12,202 nucleotides of DNA from Candidatus Latescibacterota bacterium (GCA_012962735.1 DTXA01000457.1:1-12202), one strand, 5' to 3'; positions 1 to 7,591 are shown, counted from the first letter of the stretch. Program-made: numbers and translations. Notes: generated from the sequence alone by a model not told the origin.

Positions 1-2
1 AT

Positions 3-499
3 ATGTCAACGAGGAAATACTCTCCAGAATTTGAGGAAGAAACTTTTCTCAGATGGGAGGAAAGACCCACTTCTTGAAAGAATCGCCCAGCTTGCAATTG
101 AGATTTAAAAAAGCCTCAAGCATGTTGAAAGGTTCCAGAGAAGTTAAAAGTAGTTTCTACTATAAAGGCCGCCATACCAGGGGAAAGGGATTATTCTAAC
201 TTTGTCAAAGGTCTTGCGATAGCCAAACCAGGTATGGTGTGGGGATATAGCCTACATACATTGCGTTTTTGATGGATGCTCACACGAGGACAATAAGAGG
301 TTGGCAGATATCCTGCAGTCTTGACGAGGAGCTTGTTTTGAAGGCACTGTTGGTCTGTGTCTTTAATGGCTTTGTCGTTTCGATGACCCGAAGGGCCTCC
401 GAGGTGCTACAACGATGTGTCCCTAATATGCTGGGATTTAACTGCCAATAACTATAGCCAATATACTCGACGAAGCGCCACTTTGGCTATCTGATGAAT
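3..499 (+). pseudogene. Decayed IS3-family transposase (orfA + orfB remnants)
   Basis: Pieces of both IS3-family reading frames appear in the correct order but in changing frames. An orfA-like start at 3 reads MSTRKYSPEF. An orfA C-terminal piece at 64-105 reads DPLLERIAQLAIEI. At 104-196 an orfB N-terminal-like piece contains VKSSFYYK. At 198-221 is NFVKGLAI, and at 223-264 PNQVWCGDIAYIHC, the typical block around the first catalytic Asp. Another frame at 257-448 reads YIAFLMDAHTRTIRGW followed by SLDEELVLKAL, ending near GFNCQ. A last weak match at 476-499 (RHFGYLMN) resembles the RxHxxLGYL end of orfB. The second Asp (HSDxG) and the Glu region are missing. At least five frame changes and internal deletions mean no active transposase. 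The assignment rests on motif order and spacing; the subgroup is not determined. The left end may lie outside the window, and no terminal inverted repeats were identified. This stretch is clearly less GC-rich than the operon beside it. Confidence 0.8.
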
Positions 500-542
500 G
501 GGCGGCTGAAGCTCCTATATATACACCGACCGTTATGTGACA

Positions 543-2063
543 TCACGGCCCCTCAGACCGGAGCAGAGCGGGGGCTTCCCCCTCTACGTAGGCCTTCAGC
601 CTTCGTATCCACAATATCCTCTGAAATCCCACCGCCACCCTGACGACCTTCTTTCCCTTCAGCAGCACCTCCTGCACCGTCTCGGTCCCCCGGTAGGCCA
701 GTCGGAGCTTACGCTTGCCCCCCAAGAGCGGCCCGAAGAGCACGACCTTCCTCTCCCATACGCCTTCCAGAAGGACCCCGTCCAAGAAGACCCTCACCTC
801 CCTCACCTCCACGGGCTCCAGACCTCTGGCCCCCACAAGAGCAAGGTACGCCTCCGGCTCCCCTTCGTAGGATCGAGGTGGTTTTACATGTCGCACAAGC
901 CTGTATCCCTTACCCCCCGGCTGGGCTAGGGCGAAGGCCACAAGGTTCACCCCCAACAGCACTTCGGGGGATATCTCTACGGTATCACTTACCAGGGGAA
1001 CTATGTACGGAGCAAAGGCCACCAGCCTTCCGTTCAGCTCTATTCCTTCGAAGCAGAAGGGCTCCCGGTACCTTCGGTATACCGAGACCAGTTTCACATT
1101 CCGTCCTCGATACGCCTCATACAATGAGGCCACATTGATGTCGTAGAAAGCATGGAACAGGGGGTGGTCCAGGCCCCGGACGGGGCCGCTGTACCCGGGG
1201 TAAGAGGGGTCGTCCGAGTTCAAGAATTTGAAGAACTTGAACTTCCCACCGTATTCCTCCTTCAAGTGCCGCCTCAACTGGTCGTACTGCTCGATCTTAG
1301 CCAGCACCAGGAACCCCCCCCGGAGCAGGTATTCCCCCAAAAGGGCCACGTCCTGCTTGGAAGCTCCGGGCACTGACTTCAGGGTGTCGATCCCTACGCC
1401 CAAGGTATCCCGGTACTCCTCCTGTTGGAACCCTACGAAGGCTATGGGGGAGTTCTGGAAGGTTTGGGATGGGATGGGGGCGTACTCCTGGGTCACCCGG
1501 GCCCGGACGAGGGTGTGCCGGTTGATGTAGTCGGCGAGACGGTCCAAAAGCCTCCCACGGGTCGTCCTGGCCAAAAGCAGGGAGCCCTCCAAGGCCCTAC
1601 GGTCGTCGGGATGTACCACCACGAACCTCCGGATCCGACCCCTCTCCACGTCCGCCATGCTCAGGAGTTCGAGCTCCCAGTCGAATCTGGGAGGTCGTGG
1701 CACCTCGGGAAGCTTCCGGTAAGCCAGTTCCTCGGGGGGTAAATCGACTTTCACCTCTGGAAAGAGCGGGAGGGTGTCTAAGAGAACGGGAAGCTCTGGG
1801 CCGACCTGCAGGATAGGTGCGGAGGGAGGACTCGGGGGTGGACGGTGGACCCCTGGAGGGGAGTACTGGAGAAGTTCCGCCCTCCGAGATATGGGACCCA
1901 CAGGGAGACTGAACCGGCTATAGGGCACCTTCCAGGGTACAAGGTACACTCGATATCTGTCCCCCTTAGATGGGGAGTATGGGTACAGAGAAAGGGCCAA
2001 GAGATGCAACAGGGCCGAAACACCCATCGCCCAGAACAGCCGCCTGCCGTGCTCTCCTCGCAT
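543..2063 (-). CDS. DUF4159 protein with TonB-like N-terminal anchor
   Basis: A 506-residue protein. Residues 9-27 form one hydrophobic segment after a basic start (MRGEHGRRLF), resembling the N-terminal anchor of TonB-type proteins, and residues 68-83 are proline-rich. Residues about 170-385 fit the DUF4159 fold: NSPIAFVGF (204-212), LLGEYLLRGGFLVL (241-254), DHPLFHAFYDI (299-309) and LGVNLVAFAL (370-379). The last 90 residues look like a small beta-rich domain (FLDG, FGPLLGGKRKLRL, KGKKVVRVAV), possibly PEGA-like. DUF4159 has no defined biochemical role; members often occur in gene sets with membrane-anchored von Willebrand or Bat-type proteins. The TonB resemblance covers only the anchor and linker; no TonB C-terminal domain is seen. 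It is the last gene of the five-gene run, 21 bases after the previous stop. The ATG at 2063 follows AAGGA at a good distance. No clear terminator was seen after it. Confidence 0.8.
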   Translation of the reverse strand: MRGEHGRRLFWAMGVSALLHLLALSLYPYSPSKGDRYRVYLVPWKVPYSRFSLPVGPISRRAELLQYSPPGVHRPPPSPPSAPILQVGPELPVLLDTLPLFPEVKVDLPPEELAYRKLPEVPRPPRFDWELELLSMADVERGRIRRFVVVHPDDRRALEGSLLLARTTRGRLLDRLADYINRHTLVRARVTQEYAPIPSQTFQNSPIAFVGFQQEEYRDTLGVGIDTLKSVPGASKQDVALLGEYLLRGGFLVLAKIEQYDQLRRHLKEEYGGKFKFFKFLNSDDPSYPGYSGPVRGLDHPLFHAFYDINVASLYEAYRGRNVKLVSVYRRYREPFCFEGIELNGRLVAFAPYIVPLVSDTVEISPEVLLGVNLVAFALAQPGGKGYRLVRHVKPPRSYEGEPEAYLALVGARGLEPVEVREVRVFLDGVLLEGVWERKVVLFGPLLGGKRKLRLAYRGTETVQEVLLKGKKVVRVAVGFQRILWIRRLKAYVEGEAPALLRSEGP

Positions 2064-2084
2064 ATTTATCCTTGGAAGGGGTAC

Positions 2085-2630
2085 TCATCGGAAGGCTGCC
2101 TTCACATTCCCCCAGGTGGACCCCTCCACGGCCTCCTCGTAAGCTGCGAGTATTTGGACCTCGTAGAACTCAGCAGCGCCGAAGGTCCAAAACTCGAGGT
2201 TGTCGGCGACAGTTCTCGGGGGGAACTTGAGCGCCATCCAGGTATCCGTGGCGTAAGAGGCGTCCTCCACCTCAGCCTTCAGCTCTCCCTCCGGCGACCT
2301 CCCCAATCCATTTGAGTTCAACTTGCCACCTAAGTAAGCCCTGACCTTGTACCCTCCTGCCTCCTCCCCTACGTATACCCGAAACTCTTTAAGTTCCATA
2401 GGCTTAGGTAGTTCAACTGCCAATATCCCCTTGCTCAACCACCGGAAGGAGGCCGGGTTCGGGTCGTTGCCCGGGTATTTACCGTCCGTGAGGACGGATA
2501 TATCCCCTTCGTACGGGTTGTATGTGGTCGCCTTGGTCACGGCATCCGGGGCCACGTTCCGCAGGGTAGCCCAGGCCAGGCCTACAGCCACCGCCGAGAA
2601 TACCACTACGACCATCATCGCTTTCCCCAT
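2085..2630 (-). CDS. Membrane-anchored discoidin-like (F5/8 C-type) protein
   Basis: A 181-residue protein that starts MGKAMMVVVV, with a hydrophobic stretch at residues 5-22 that is either a signal peptide or an N-terminal anchor. The rest (about 28-165) has the pattern of a discoidin / F5/8 type C jelly-roll: a start with VTDG-like spacing (VLTDGKYPG, 46-54), a strand ending LAVELPKPMELKEFRVYVG (70-88, the usual 'surface strand then i-e-f-r-v-y' pattern), and a closing strand AAEFYEVQILAAYE (152-165). Such domains bind carbohydrate or other envelope ligands, but the ligand here is unknown. The protein likely sits outside the cytoplasmic membrane. The start codon is preceded by AGGAGGGAAG, a strong ribosome site that overlaps the TAG stop of ltaE. 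That makes translational coupling likely and fixes this start. The discoidin call is by strand pattern only. Confidence 0.65.
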   Translation of the reverse strand: MGKAMMVVVVFSAVAVGLAWATLRNVAPDAVTKATTYNPYEGDISVLTDGKYPGNDPNPASFRWLSKGILAVELPKPMELKEFRVYVGEEAGGYKVRAYLGGKLNSNGLGRSPEGELKAEVEDASYATDTWMALKFPPRTVADNLEFWTFGAAEFYEVQILAAYEEAVEGSTWGNVKAAFR

Positions 2631-2638
2631 CTTCCCTC

Positions 2639-3697
2639 CTATTCCTTAGGAGATATAACAGCACGGGCCAGCGCCTCTAAGGCCCTTCCCACGTCCCGAT
2701 CGTCTATCCAGTAGTGTGTCACGGCCCGGAAGCCAGCATCTGGATACGCTCCTATCAGAACGCCCCGTTCCCGCAGCCGTCCTACCACCTCGAGGCGGTC
2801 TTCACGTGTGCCCTCGGACAGATCGAAGTACACCATATTGGTCTGCACCTGGCTCAGGTCCACCGTATATCCAGGGATCTCCACAATCCCCTCGGCCAAC
2901 ATCTTGGCCCTCCTGTGGTCCTCGGCCAGCCGGTCCACCATCTCTTCAAGCGCCACGATCCCGGCGGCGGCCAGCACACCGGCCTGGCGCATCCCCCCTC
3001 CTAAGGCCTTCCGGGCCCTTCTGGCCTCCCGGATGAATTCCTCCGACCCGCATACCACGGAGCCCACCGGAGCGCACAGGCCCTTGGAGAGGCAGAAGGT
3101 CACAGAATCCACGTATCGAGTGAACTCCCGCACGTCCACTCTTAGGACTATGGCAGCGTTAAACATACGGGCTCCATCTAAGTGCACTTGAAGCCCGCAC
3201 CTGTCAGCCAGCTCCCTCACACGCCGGAAGTACTCCGGGGGAAGAACCACCCCCCCGCACCTGTTGTGGGTGTTCTCTAAGGCGATGAGCCTGGTGCGGG
3301 GGAAGTGGACATTGTCGGGCCGTACAGCGGCCTCTACCTCCTCGAGGTCCATCGTACCGTCCGGCAGGTTTGGGACGGGTCGTAGGGAGATGCCACCTAA
3401 GGCGGAGGGGGCGGCACACTCGTATAGAAAGATGTGGGACCTGTCCCCCAATATCACCTCCTCCCCCCTGCCGCACTGGACCAGCAGGGAGATCAGGTTG
3501 CCCATAGTCCCGCTGACCACGAAAAGCCCCGCCTCCTTGCCCATACGTTCTGCGGCCATCTCTTCGAGGCGCCTCACGGTCGGGTCCTCCCCGAACACAT
3601 CATCTCCCACCTCGGCCCTGTACATGGCTTCCCTCATCCGGGGAGTAGGGTGTGTCACAGTATCGCTGCGCAGGTCCACTATGCCGTTAATGCCCAT
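2639..3697 (-). CDS. ltaE: Low-specificity L-threonine aldolase
   Basis: A PLP-dependent fold-type I enzyme that splits L-threonine or allo-threonine to glycine and acetaldehyde, in the cytoplasm. Numbered from the ATG at 3697 (352 residues), it shows the family opening VDLRSDTVTHPTPRM (SDTVT at 11-15), DDVFGEDPT, the PLP-stacking His in DRSHIF (residue 88), HLDGAR (Asp174, Arg177) and the Schiff-base Lys in CLSKGLCAPVGS (Lys205). GFRAVTHYW carries the conserved Arg near the C-terminus. Length matches the family (about 330-350). An upstream in-frame start at 3769 would add 24 residues overlapping the permease gene. The start at 3697 is preferred because the conserved RSDTVT block follows at once and a GAGGT ribosome site lies 4 bases upstream. 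It is the third gene of the operon, 7 bases after the permease stop. Why an aldolase sits between a permease and envelope proteins is not evident. Confidence 0.95.
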   Translation of the reverse strand: MGINGIVDLRSDTVTHPTPRMREAMYRAEVGDDVFGEDPTVRRLEEMAAERMGKEAGLFVVSGTMGNLISLLVQCGRGEEVILGDRSHIFLYECAAPSALGGISLRPVPNLPDGTMDLEEVEAAVRPDNVHFPRTRLIALENTHNRCGGVVLPPEYFRRVRELADRCGLQVHLDGARMFNAAIVLRVDVREFTRYVDSVTFCLSKGLCAPVGSVVCGSEEFIREARRARKALGGGMRQAGVLAAAGIVALEEMVDRLAEDHRRAKMLAEGIVEIPGYTVDLSQVQTNMVYFDLSEGTREDRLEVVGRLRERGVLIGAYPDAGFRAVTHYWIDDRDVGRALEALARAVISPKE

Positions 3698-3709
3698 CTC
3701 GACCTCACC
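3698..3709 (-). promoter_or_regulatory. Ribosome site of ltaE overlapping permease stop
   Basis: On the minus strand the bases before the ATG at 3697 read GGTGAGGTCGAG. The GAGGT core ends 4 bases before the start, and the TGA inside it (3707-3705) is the stop codon of the upstream permease gene. This supports the shorter start of ltaE and suggests translational coupling. Confidence 0.7.
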
Positions 3710-4751
3710 AGATCTTGGCCGGACCACCAATCCCGGGCTTGGTGAACAACGCATCCTCCGCAGGTTCAACCTGGCCGTAGTACAGGTCGTCTAAATGGAG
3801 TTCCGGGGCGAAGAGCGAGTAGGTATATCCCAGCAACACCCCTCCGATCAGAGTCACTCCTAAATAAAGCGCTAGCACCTTTCCCCTTGCAACAGCCTGG
3901 AGGCTTAGGATGGTGGCGGGCTTGGTCGCAGGACCGGTCAAGAAGAAGGCCAAAGCCGCGCCCTGCCCCATCCCCATGCTAACTAAGGTCGCTATGACCG
4001 GGACGGTTCCACCTCCGCACGAGTACAGCGGCACCCCTAATAGCCCCCCCATCGCGGCTGAGGTGAACCCCCTCCCGCCGAAGAGCCAGGTGATCCATCG
4101 AGGAGGCACCAGAACCTGCACCAAAGCCGCAAGAAACAGAGAGAGCAGGAAGTACCTCCCAACGTACGAGAGCGACCTCCCGAATTCGTGTAGGAATCCA
4201 ATGGCTCCAGGCCTTCCCCCCTCTCTCCTGTCTCCCTTCACCCGCATATCCCGGCCGAAGTCCATCCCTCGCTTAGAGAGGACCTCCGTCAAACCTCCGG
4301 CGACCATCCCTAAGAGGAAAGCCGATACGGCCCGTGCCAGGGCCATCTCGGGTCCGATCACCCCCCAGGTTATCAGGAAGAGCGAGGGGTTCATCAGGGG
4401 AGAGGCTACGAGGAACGCCAACAGAGGCGGTGCGGGGACCCCTACGAGCATCAGGCTCCCCACCAACGGGATGGCCGCATAAGTGCTCAGAGGGGAGACC
4501 AGACCTACTAAGGCAGCTCCGATCAGAGACCACCCCCTCCGGGCCCTCAGGAGATCCCGTAGCCGCTCCCTCGGCAGGAAGCGGGAGGCCATAGCGGCCA
4601 CGAGCGCCCCTAAGACCGCATAGTGCCAGAGCTGGGAGAAAAGAGCCCAGAAGATGGAGATCACCCTGTAGGTGTGCGTCCCGTACAGGGCCTGCCGGAT
4701 AGAATCGTAGACCAGCCACATCCGGTGGAGTATCTCGTACCAAAGCTCCAT
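3705..4751 (-). CDS. ArsP/DUF318-type permease (COG0701-like)
   Basis: A 348-residue polytopic membrane protein with about eight hydrophobic segments (roughly 40-57, 75-97, 108-130, 134-155, 196-217, 230-257, 262-287 and 290-314), two halves joined by a charged cytoplasmic-looking loop (158-190). Family hallmarks are ASPLMNPS (116-123) in the first half and PLYSCGGGTVP (241-251) plus LAFFLTGPATKP (267-278) in the second, the motifs of PF03773/COG0701 permeases. Characterised relatives export organoarsenicals or metals; the substrate here is unknown. Oddly, the first half has VSPLSTYAAIPL (85-96) where many relatives carry the CSCG-type motif, so only the second half keeps the SCG. The 34 residues after the last helix are polar and end in GGPAKIW. 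The ATG abuts the TAG of the DUF362 gene with no gap and is preceded by AAGG, so the two genes are probably translated together. Confidence 0.88.
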   Translation of the reverse strand: MELWYEILHRMWLVYDSIRQALYGTHTYRVISIFWALFSQLWHYAVLGALVAAMASRFLPRERLRDLLRARRGWSLIGAALVGLVSPLSTYAAIPLVGSLMLVGVPAPPLLAFLVASPLMNPSLFLITWGVIGPEMALARAVSAFLLGMVAGGLTEVLSKRGMDFGRDMRVKGDRREGGRPGAIGFLHEFGRSLSYVGRYFLLSLFLAALVQVLVPPRWITWLFGGRGFTSAAMGGLLGVPLYSCGGGTVPVIATLVSMGMGQGAALAFFLTGPATKPATILSLQAVARGKVLALYLGVTLIGGVLLGYTYSLFAPELHLDDLYYGQVEPAEDALFTKPGIGGPAKIW

Positions 4752-6881
4752 CTACCTTACCAGCACCATCCTCCTGGTCTGGGAGAAATTCCCAGCCCTT
4801 AAGGTGCAGAGGTACACCCCGCTGGCGACCGGGACCCCCACGCCGTCTCTTCCGTCCCAGGTGTAGGTGTACTCCCCGGGAGGAAGCAAAACTCCATCGG
4901 CCAAGGTGCACACCATCCTGCCCAGCATGTCGTACACCTCAAGGTAGACCGCCTCCCTCCGGGCCACCTGGACCCGGATCTGGGTGGAGGCGTTGAAGGG
5001 GTTGGGGAAGTTGCCCAAAAGCTCGAACTGCTCAGGCAGGGGACCCGTCTCGTCCTCCGCCACGGCTGGGGCCTCCCCCGGCAGGAAATCCCTTATATCG
5101 AACAGCATGGTGCCTCGTTCGCTGTCCTCGTCCACTATGGATGCGCAGAACCCCGCCCCCCCGTAAGTGTTCGCCACCTTCACCATAAGGGTGTTCACAC
5201 CGTCCCTCAGGTGCACCGGCACCCTATACTGGCCTATCTTGTAAGACGAGGGGAAGTCCTTGCGGAACACCTCCTCGCCGTTGAGCCAGACTTTGCCCAT
5301 ATCGTCCATATCCACCCAGAGGTACCCATCCTGATCTCCCTTGGACTCTATCAACAGGAACGCGTAGTGCGTGGTGTTGCCCAGGTCCCTCTTGATGTCT
5401 ATAACTGGGAATTCCTCCCTCGAGGGCTCCTGGTGTACGTAGTAGGTTAGGTCGACGTAGGTCTCCGGGTAGGTGGGCGGGTGCATCCAGACACGCCAGG
5501 TCCCTCCCTCCCCCGCCGGGTCCCCTGTCCGAGGGATCGCGGTTGCCTCGCCGCCTATGTAGTCATGGTCGAGGTCCGTTCCCTCGAAGGGCCCTGCCAC
5601 GAGCCACCTCTGGAAGCCCAATCCCCGGAACCCTCTATGGCGACGGAACTTGTATTGTACCTCCCTCCAAGAACGGCCCACGGTACGGATCCTGTCCAGA
5701 TCGAACGTCCCGAATCCCTTGTACGCCGCAAGGTAAAGGTGGTCCACGTCCCTGGGGTTGATACCCATAGCCGCCAGGGCCACAGCGTCCGCTGCGACGG
5801 GATCGGAGCTCGCTATTACCATATTCCTGTGGAGGTTCCACCTTGTCCCAGGCCAGGAACCCTCATCGGCCCAGAAGCCCTCGATGATAGAGTATACCGC
5901 CGGGTTGTACGAGAACAGGTCCACGAATCCACGTTCATACTGGTTGCTGTCCATCTGCCTCTTAGATGTCCCGTCCCCGAAGGGCCGGGAGGACAGGGTC
6001 CCCACGTAGTTCTTCATCGCCAGGGTGGCCCCACCATAGTTGGTCTTCATAACGGCTATGGATATCATCTTATCCGCATCTAACACTGTAACCGGCATAT
6101 AGTACCCCTCCCGAGGCGTCCCCGTAAATGGCACCGGCACCCCCCAGCCGAACCGGTCCGAATCCCTCCACTGGGGGCTCACCCGCTGGAGGGGTCCCCC
6201 CGGAACGGGTTCGAACCTGTACGCCTCGTCGTTCAAATCGGTGGTGTCCACTATGGTCTTCCCGTACTTCTCGTTAAACTCCCGGGCGATCTGTATCGGC
6301 GATAGGTTTCCGAACTCCCGCCATTGGATCTCCCAACCATCTGTGTCGTACGAGTTGCCGTACGCCGCCCCGAGGTGCCTCAAGTTCTTCCTCGACCACT
6401 CCGCAGGGCCTTCTACTATGTCTATTTTCCTCGGCCCCACGTTCTCTATAAGATACTCCAAAACCGCCTTGACGACCCTCAGGTCCGTGCAGTCCCCCCA
6501 GTGTTCGACCCCATCCCTCCAGAACCCCGTCCGCTTCCTCCCGCTGCCGTCGACTATGGGTGCGGTCACCATGTTGATCTTCACCGCAACCCAGTCGTCC
6601 GGCTCGATCACCTTTCTTATGTTCCGCTCCGAGGTGTCCAAGTCCAGGGCCCGCCAGACCACCTCCCTGACCTGCTCGTAGGTCACTGGATAGGCATCTA
6701 TGGGCACAGGTGGGTCCAAATCCTCGGTCGTCGCTATCGCCACAACAGGGGCCCCCTTAGGGGCCGCCCGCGAGGGAGGAACGTAGTTCCACCCGCTCCT
6801 GTCCGTGGTGGCCATGTCCAGGGCGACCAAACCGGCCACCGCACCCAGAAACTTCCACCAGGACTTCTTCATGCGCCGCAT
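4752..6881 (-). CDS. Exported DUF362 protein with T9SS-type sorting domain
   Basis: A 709-residue protein. It has a basic start (MRRMKKSWWK) and a hydrophobic core at 10-22, read as a signal peptide or anchor. Residues about 45-405 are a DUF362 domain: WVAVKINMV (97-105), GGATLAMKNYVGTLS (283-297), ASSDPVAADAVALAAMG (357-373) and a closing GTFDLDRIRTVG (391-402). Residues about 424-585 form a separate beta-rich module starting WLVAGPFEGTD and including DMDDMGKVWLNGEEVFRKDF (524-543), like galactose-binding-type modules seen on large secreted proteins. Residues 618-709 are a FlgD-like/type IX (Por) sorting domain: LLGNFPNPFNAST (621-633), LEVYDMLGRMVCTL, TYTWDGRDGVG, SGVYLCTLRAG and the end MVLVR. 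The protein is therefore expected at the cell surface or outside the cell, unusual for DUF362, whose activity is undefined. A strong ribosome site (AAGGAGGG) precedes the ATG at 6881. It is the first gene of the operon, downstream of the promoter at 6935-6963. Confidence 0.92.
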   Translation of the reverse strand: MRRMKKSWWKFLGAVAGLVALDMATTDRSGWNYVPPSRAAPKGAPVVAIATTEDLDPPVPIDAYPVTYEQVREVVWRALDLDTSERNIRKVIEPDDWVAVKINMVTAPIVDGSGRKRTGFWRDGVEHWGDCTDLRVVKAVLEYLIENVGPRKIDIVEGPAEWSRKNLRHLGAAYGNSYDTDGWEIQWREFGNLSPIQIAREFNEKYGKTIVDTTDLNDEAYRFEPVPGGPLQRVSPQWRDSDRFGWGVPVPFTGTPREGYYMPVTVLDADKMISIAVMKTNYGGATLAMKNYVGTLSSRPFGDGTSKRQMDSNQYERGFVDLFSYNPAVYSIIEGFWADEGSWPGTRWNLHRNMVIASSDPVAADAVALAAMGINPRDVDHLYLAAYKGFGTFDLDRIRTVGRSWREVQYKFRRHRGFRGLGFQRWLVAGPFEGTDLDHDYIGGEATAIPRTGDPAGEGGTWRVWMHPPTYPETYVDLTYYVHQEPSREEFPVIDIKRDLGNTTHYAFLLIESKGDQDGYLWVDMDDMGKVWLNGEEVFRKDFPSSYKIGQYRVPVHLRDGVNTLMVKVANTYGGAGFCASIVDEDSERGTMLFDIRDFLPGEAPAVAEDETGPLPEQFELLGNFPNPFNASTQIRVQVARREAVYLEVYDMLGRMVCTLADGVLLPPGEYTYTWDGRDGVGVPVASGVYLCTLRAGNFSQTRRMVLVR

Positions 6882-6934
6882 GGTCCCTCCTTCACAGCGG
6901 ACGTTCAGACTTCATCCCATCTTTACCATGACAT

Positions 6935-6963
6935 AATATACACCCGTAATTTACAAAGGTCAA
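6935..6963 (-). promoter_or_regulatory. Sigma-70-type promoter of the five-gene run
   Basis: On the minus strand, -35 TTGACC (6963-6958), a 17-base spacer (6957-6941) and -10 TATATT (6940-6935) form a near-consensus promoter. Very AT-rich sequence with A/T tracts lies just upstream (about 6964-7015), in the place of an UP element. Transcription would begin near 6928, leaving a leader of about 47 bases before the ATG at 6881, which is preceded by AAGGAGGG. It is the only clear promoter before five tightly packed genes. Confidence 0.8.
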
Positions 6964-7027
6964 GAGAAATTTAAAAAAATTATAAAGTTGTTCGAATTTT
7001 AAACTGTACTTGTTTCCAAAGAAATCA

Positions 7028-7051
7028 GGCCCTGTCCCGCAGGACAGGGCC
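7028..7051 (-). terminator. Intrinsic terminator after the mtnA/DJ-1 unit
   Basis: A perfect 10-bp stem (GGCCCTGTCC paired with GGACAGGGCC) with a 4-base loop begins 6 bases after the stop of the DJ-1-type gene. On the minus strand it is followed by TGATTTCTTTGG, a broken rather than clean T run. Its position between a gene end and the next promoter supports its role; the weak T run lowers confidence slightly. Confidence 0.78.
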
Positions 7052-7057
7052 CCGGCC

Positions 7058-7573
7058 TCACTTGGCCAGCGTTTCTGCAAAGGCGTTTGTGAACCTTTCG
7101 GCATCGTCAGGCCCCACAGCCGTGACAAGTTTGTCGTCCACGCACACCGGCTCCCCGGTGTACTTGGCCCCCAGGGCCTCCACCATGCGGACGAGGTTTC
7201 GGCTGCCGGTGGCTTTCTTGCCCTTGAGCACCTCGGCGTAGGCGAAGATGCCCACCGCGGTGGAAAGGGCGCCCATGGGCTTGTACTTGGCATCTTTGGC
7301 GAGCTTGAGCACCTTCTCATCATCGAAGAAGAACTTCCGGGCTCCCTCCCCGCCTATGAACACCAGGCCGTCGTAGTCGTAATATTTAACGTCCGACACG
7401 GCTACCTCGGCCTTGGCCATCAGGCCCTTTTCCCCCCGGACCTGGCCGGGATAGAGGGAGGCGACCGTTATCTTGGCCCCCTGGGCCTCCAACAGCCTCC
7501 TCACCCGCTCGTACTCCCTGTCCTGAAACTCAGGCGGCACCACTATCAGCACCTTCTTTCCCGCTATGGCCAT
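7058..7573 (-). CDS. DJ-1/PfpI family protein, nucleophile Cys replaced
   Basis: A 171-residue cytoplasmic protein of the DJ-1/ThiJ/PfpI superfamily. It has KKVLIVVPP (6-14), the long helix ending QGAKITVAS (31-39), GLVFIGGEGARKFF (69-82) and the nucleophile-elbow strand KPMGALSTAVGIFA (98-111), followed by LKGKKATG. Relatives have a reactive Cys in the elbow (AICxGP pattern). Here the aligned residue is Ser104 (GALSTA), with Thr105 next to it. The elbow-partner Glu seems kept (Glu20 by alignment from the QGAKITVAS strand). The only Cys is 144, far from the elbow. Loss of the Cys makes the usual glyoxalase, protease or deglycase chemistry doubtful, so a chaperone, sensor or Ser-based role is possible. 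The ATG at 7573 follows AAGGAGGTCACT, a strong ribosome site, 18 bases after mtnA, so co-transcription is likely. The terminator at 7028-7051 ends the unit. Confidence 0.9.
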   Translation of the reverse strand: MAIAGKKVLIVVPPEFQDREYERVRRLLEAQGAKITVASLYPGQVRGEKGLMAKAEVAVSDVKYYDYDGLVFIGGEGARKFFFDDEKVLKLAKDAKYKPMGALSTAVGIFAYAEVLKGKKATGSRNLVRMVEALGAKYTGEPVCVDDKLVTAVGPDDAERFTNAFAETLAK

Positions 7574-7591
7574 AGTGACCTCCTTGTTACC

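Noticed and set aside
565..590. GGGG/CCCC hairpin near the end of the DUF4159 gene
   Set aside because: It lies inside the coding region and no T run follows on the minus strand, so it is not supported as the operon terminator.
537..929. Long plus-strand open frames opposite the minus-strand genes
   Set aside because: They are antisense to well-supported genes, show no family motifs, and have composition expected of GC-rich shadow frames.
3698..3769. Longer start for threonine aldolase
   Set aside because: It would overlap the permease gene by 65 bases and adds residues not found in the family; the ATG at 3697 has its own ribosome site.
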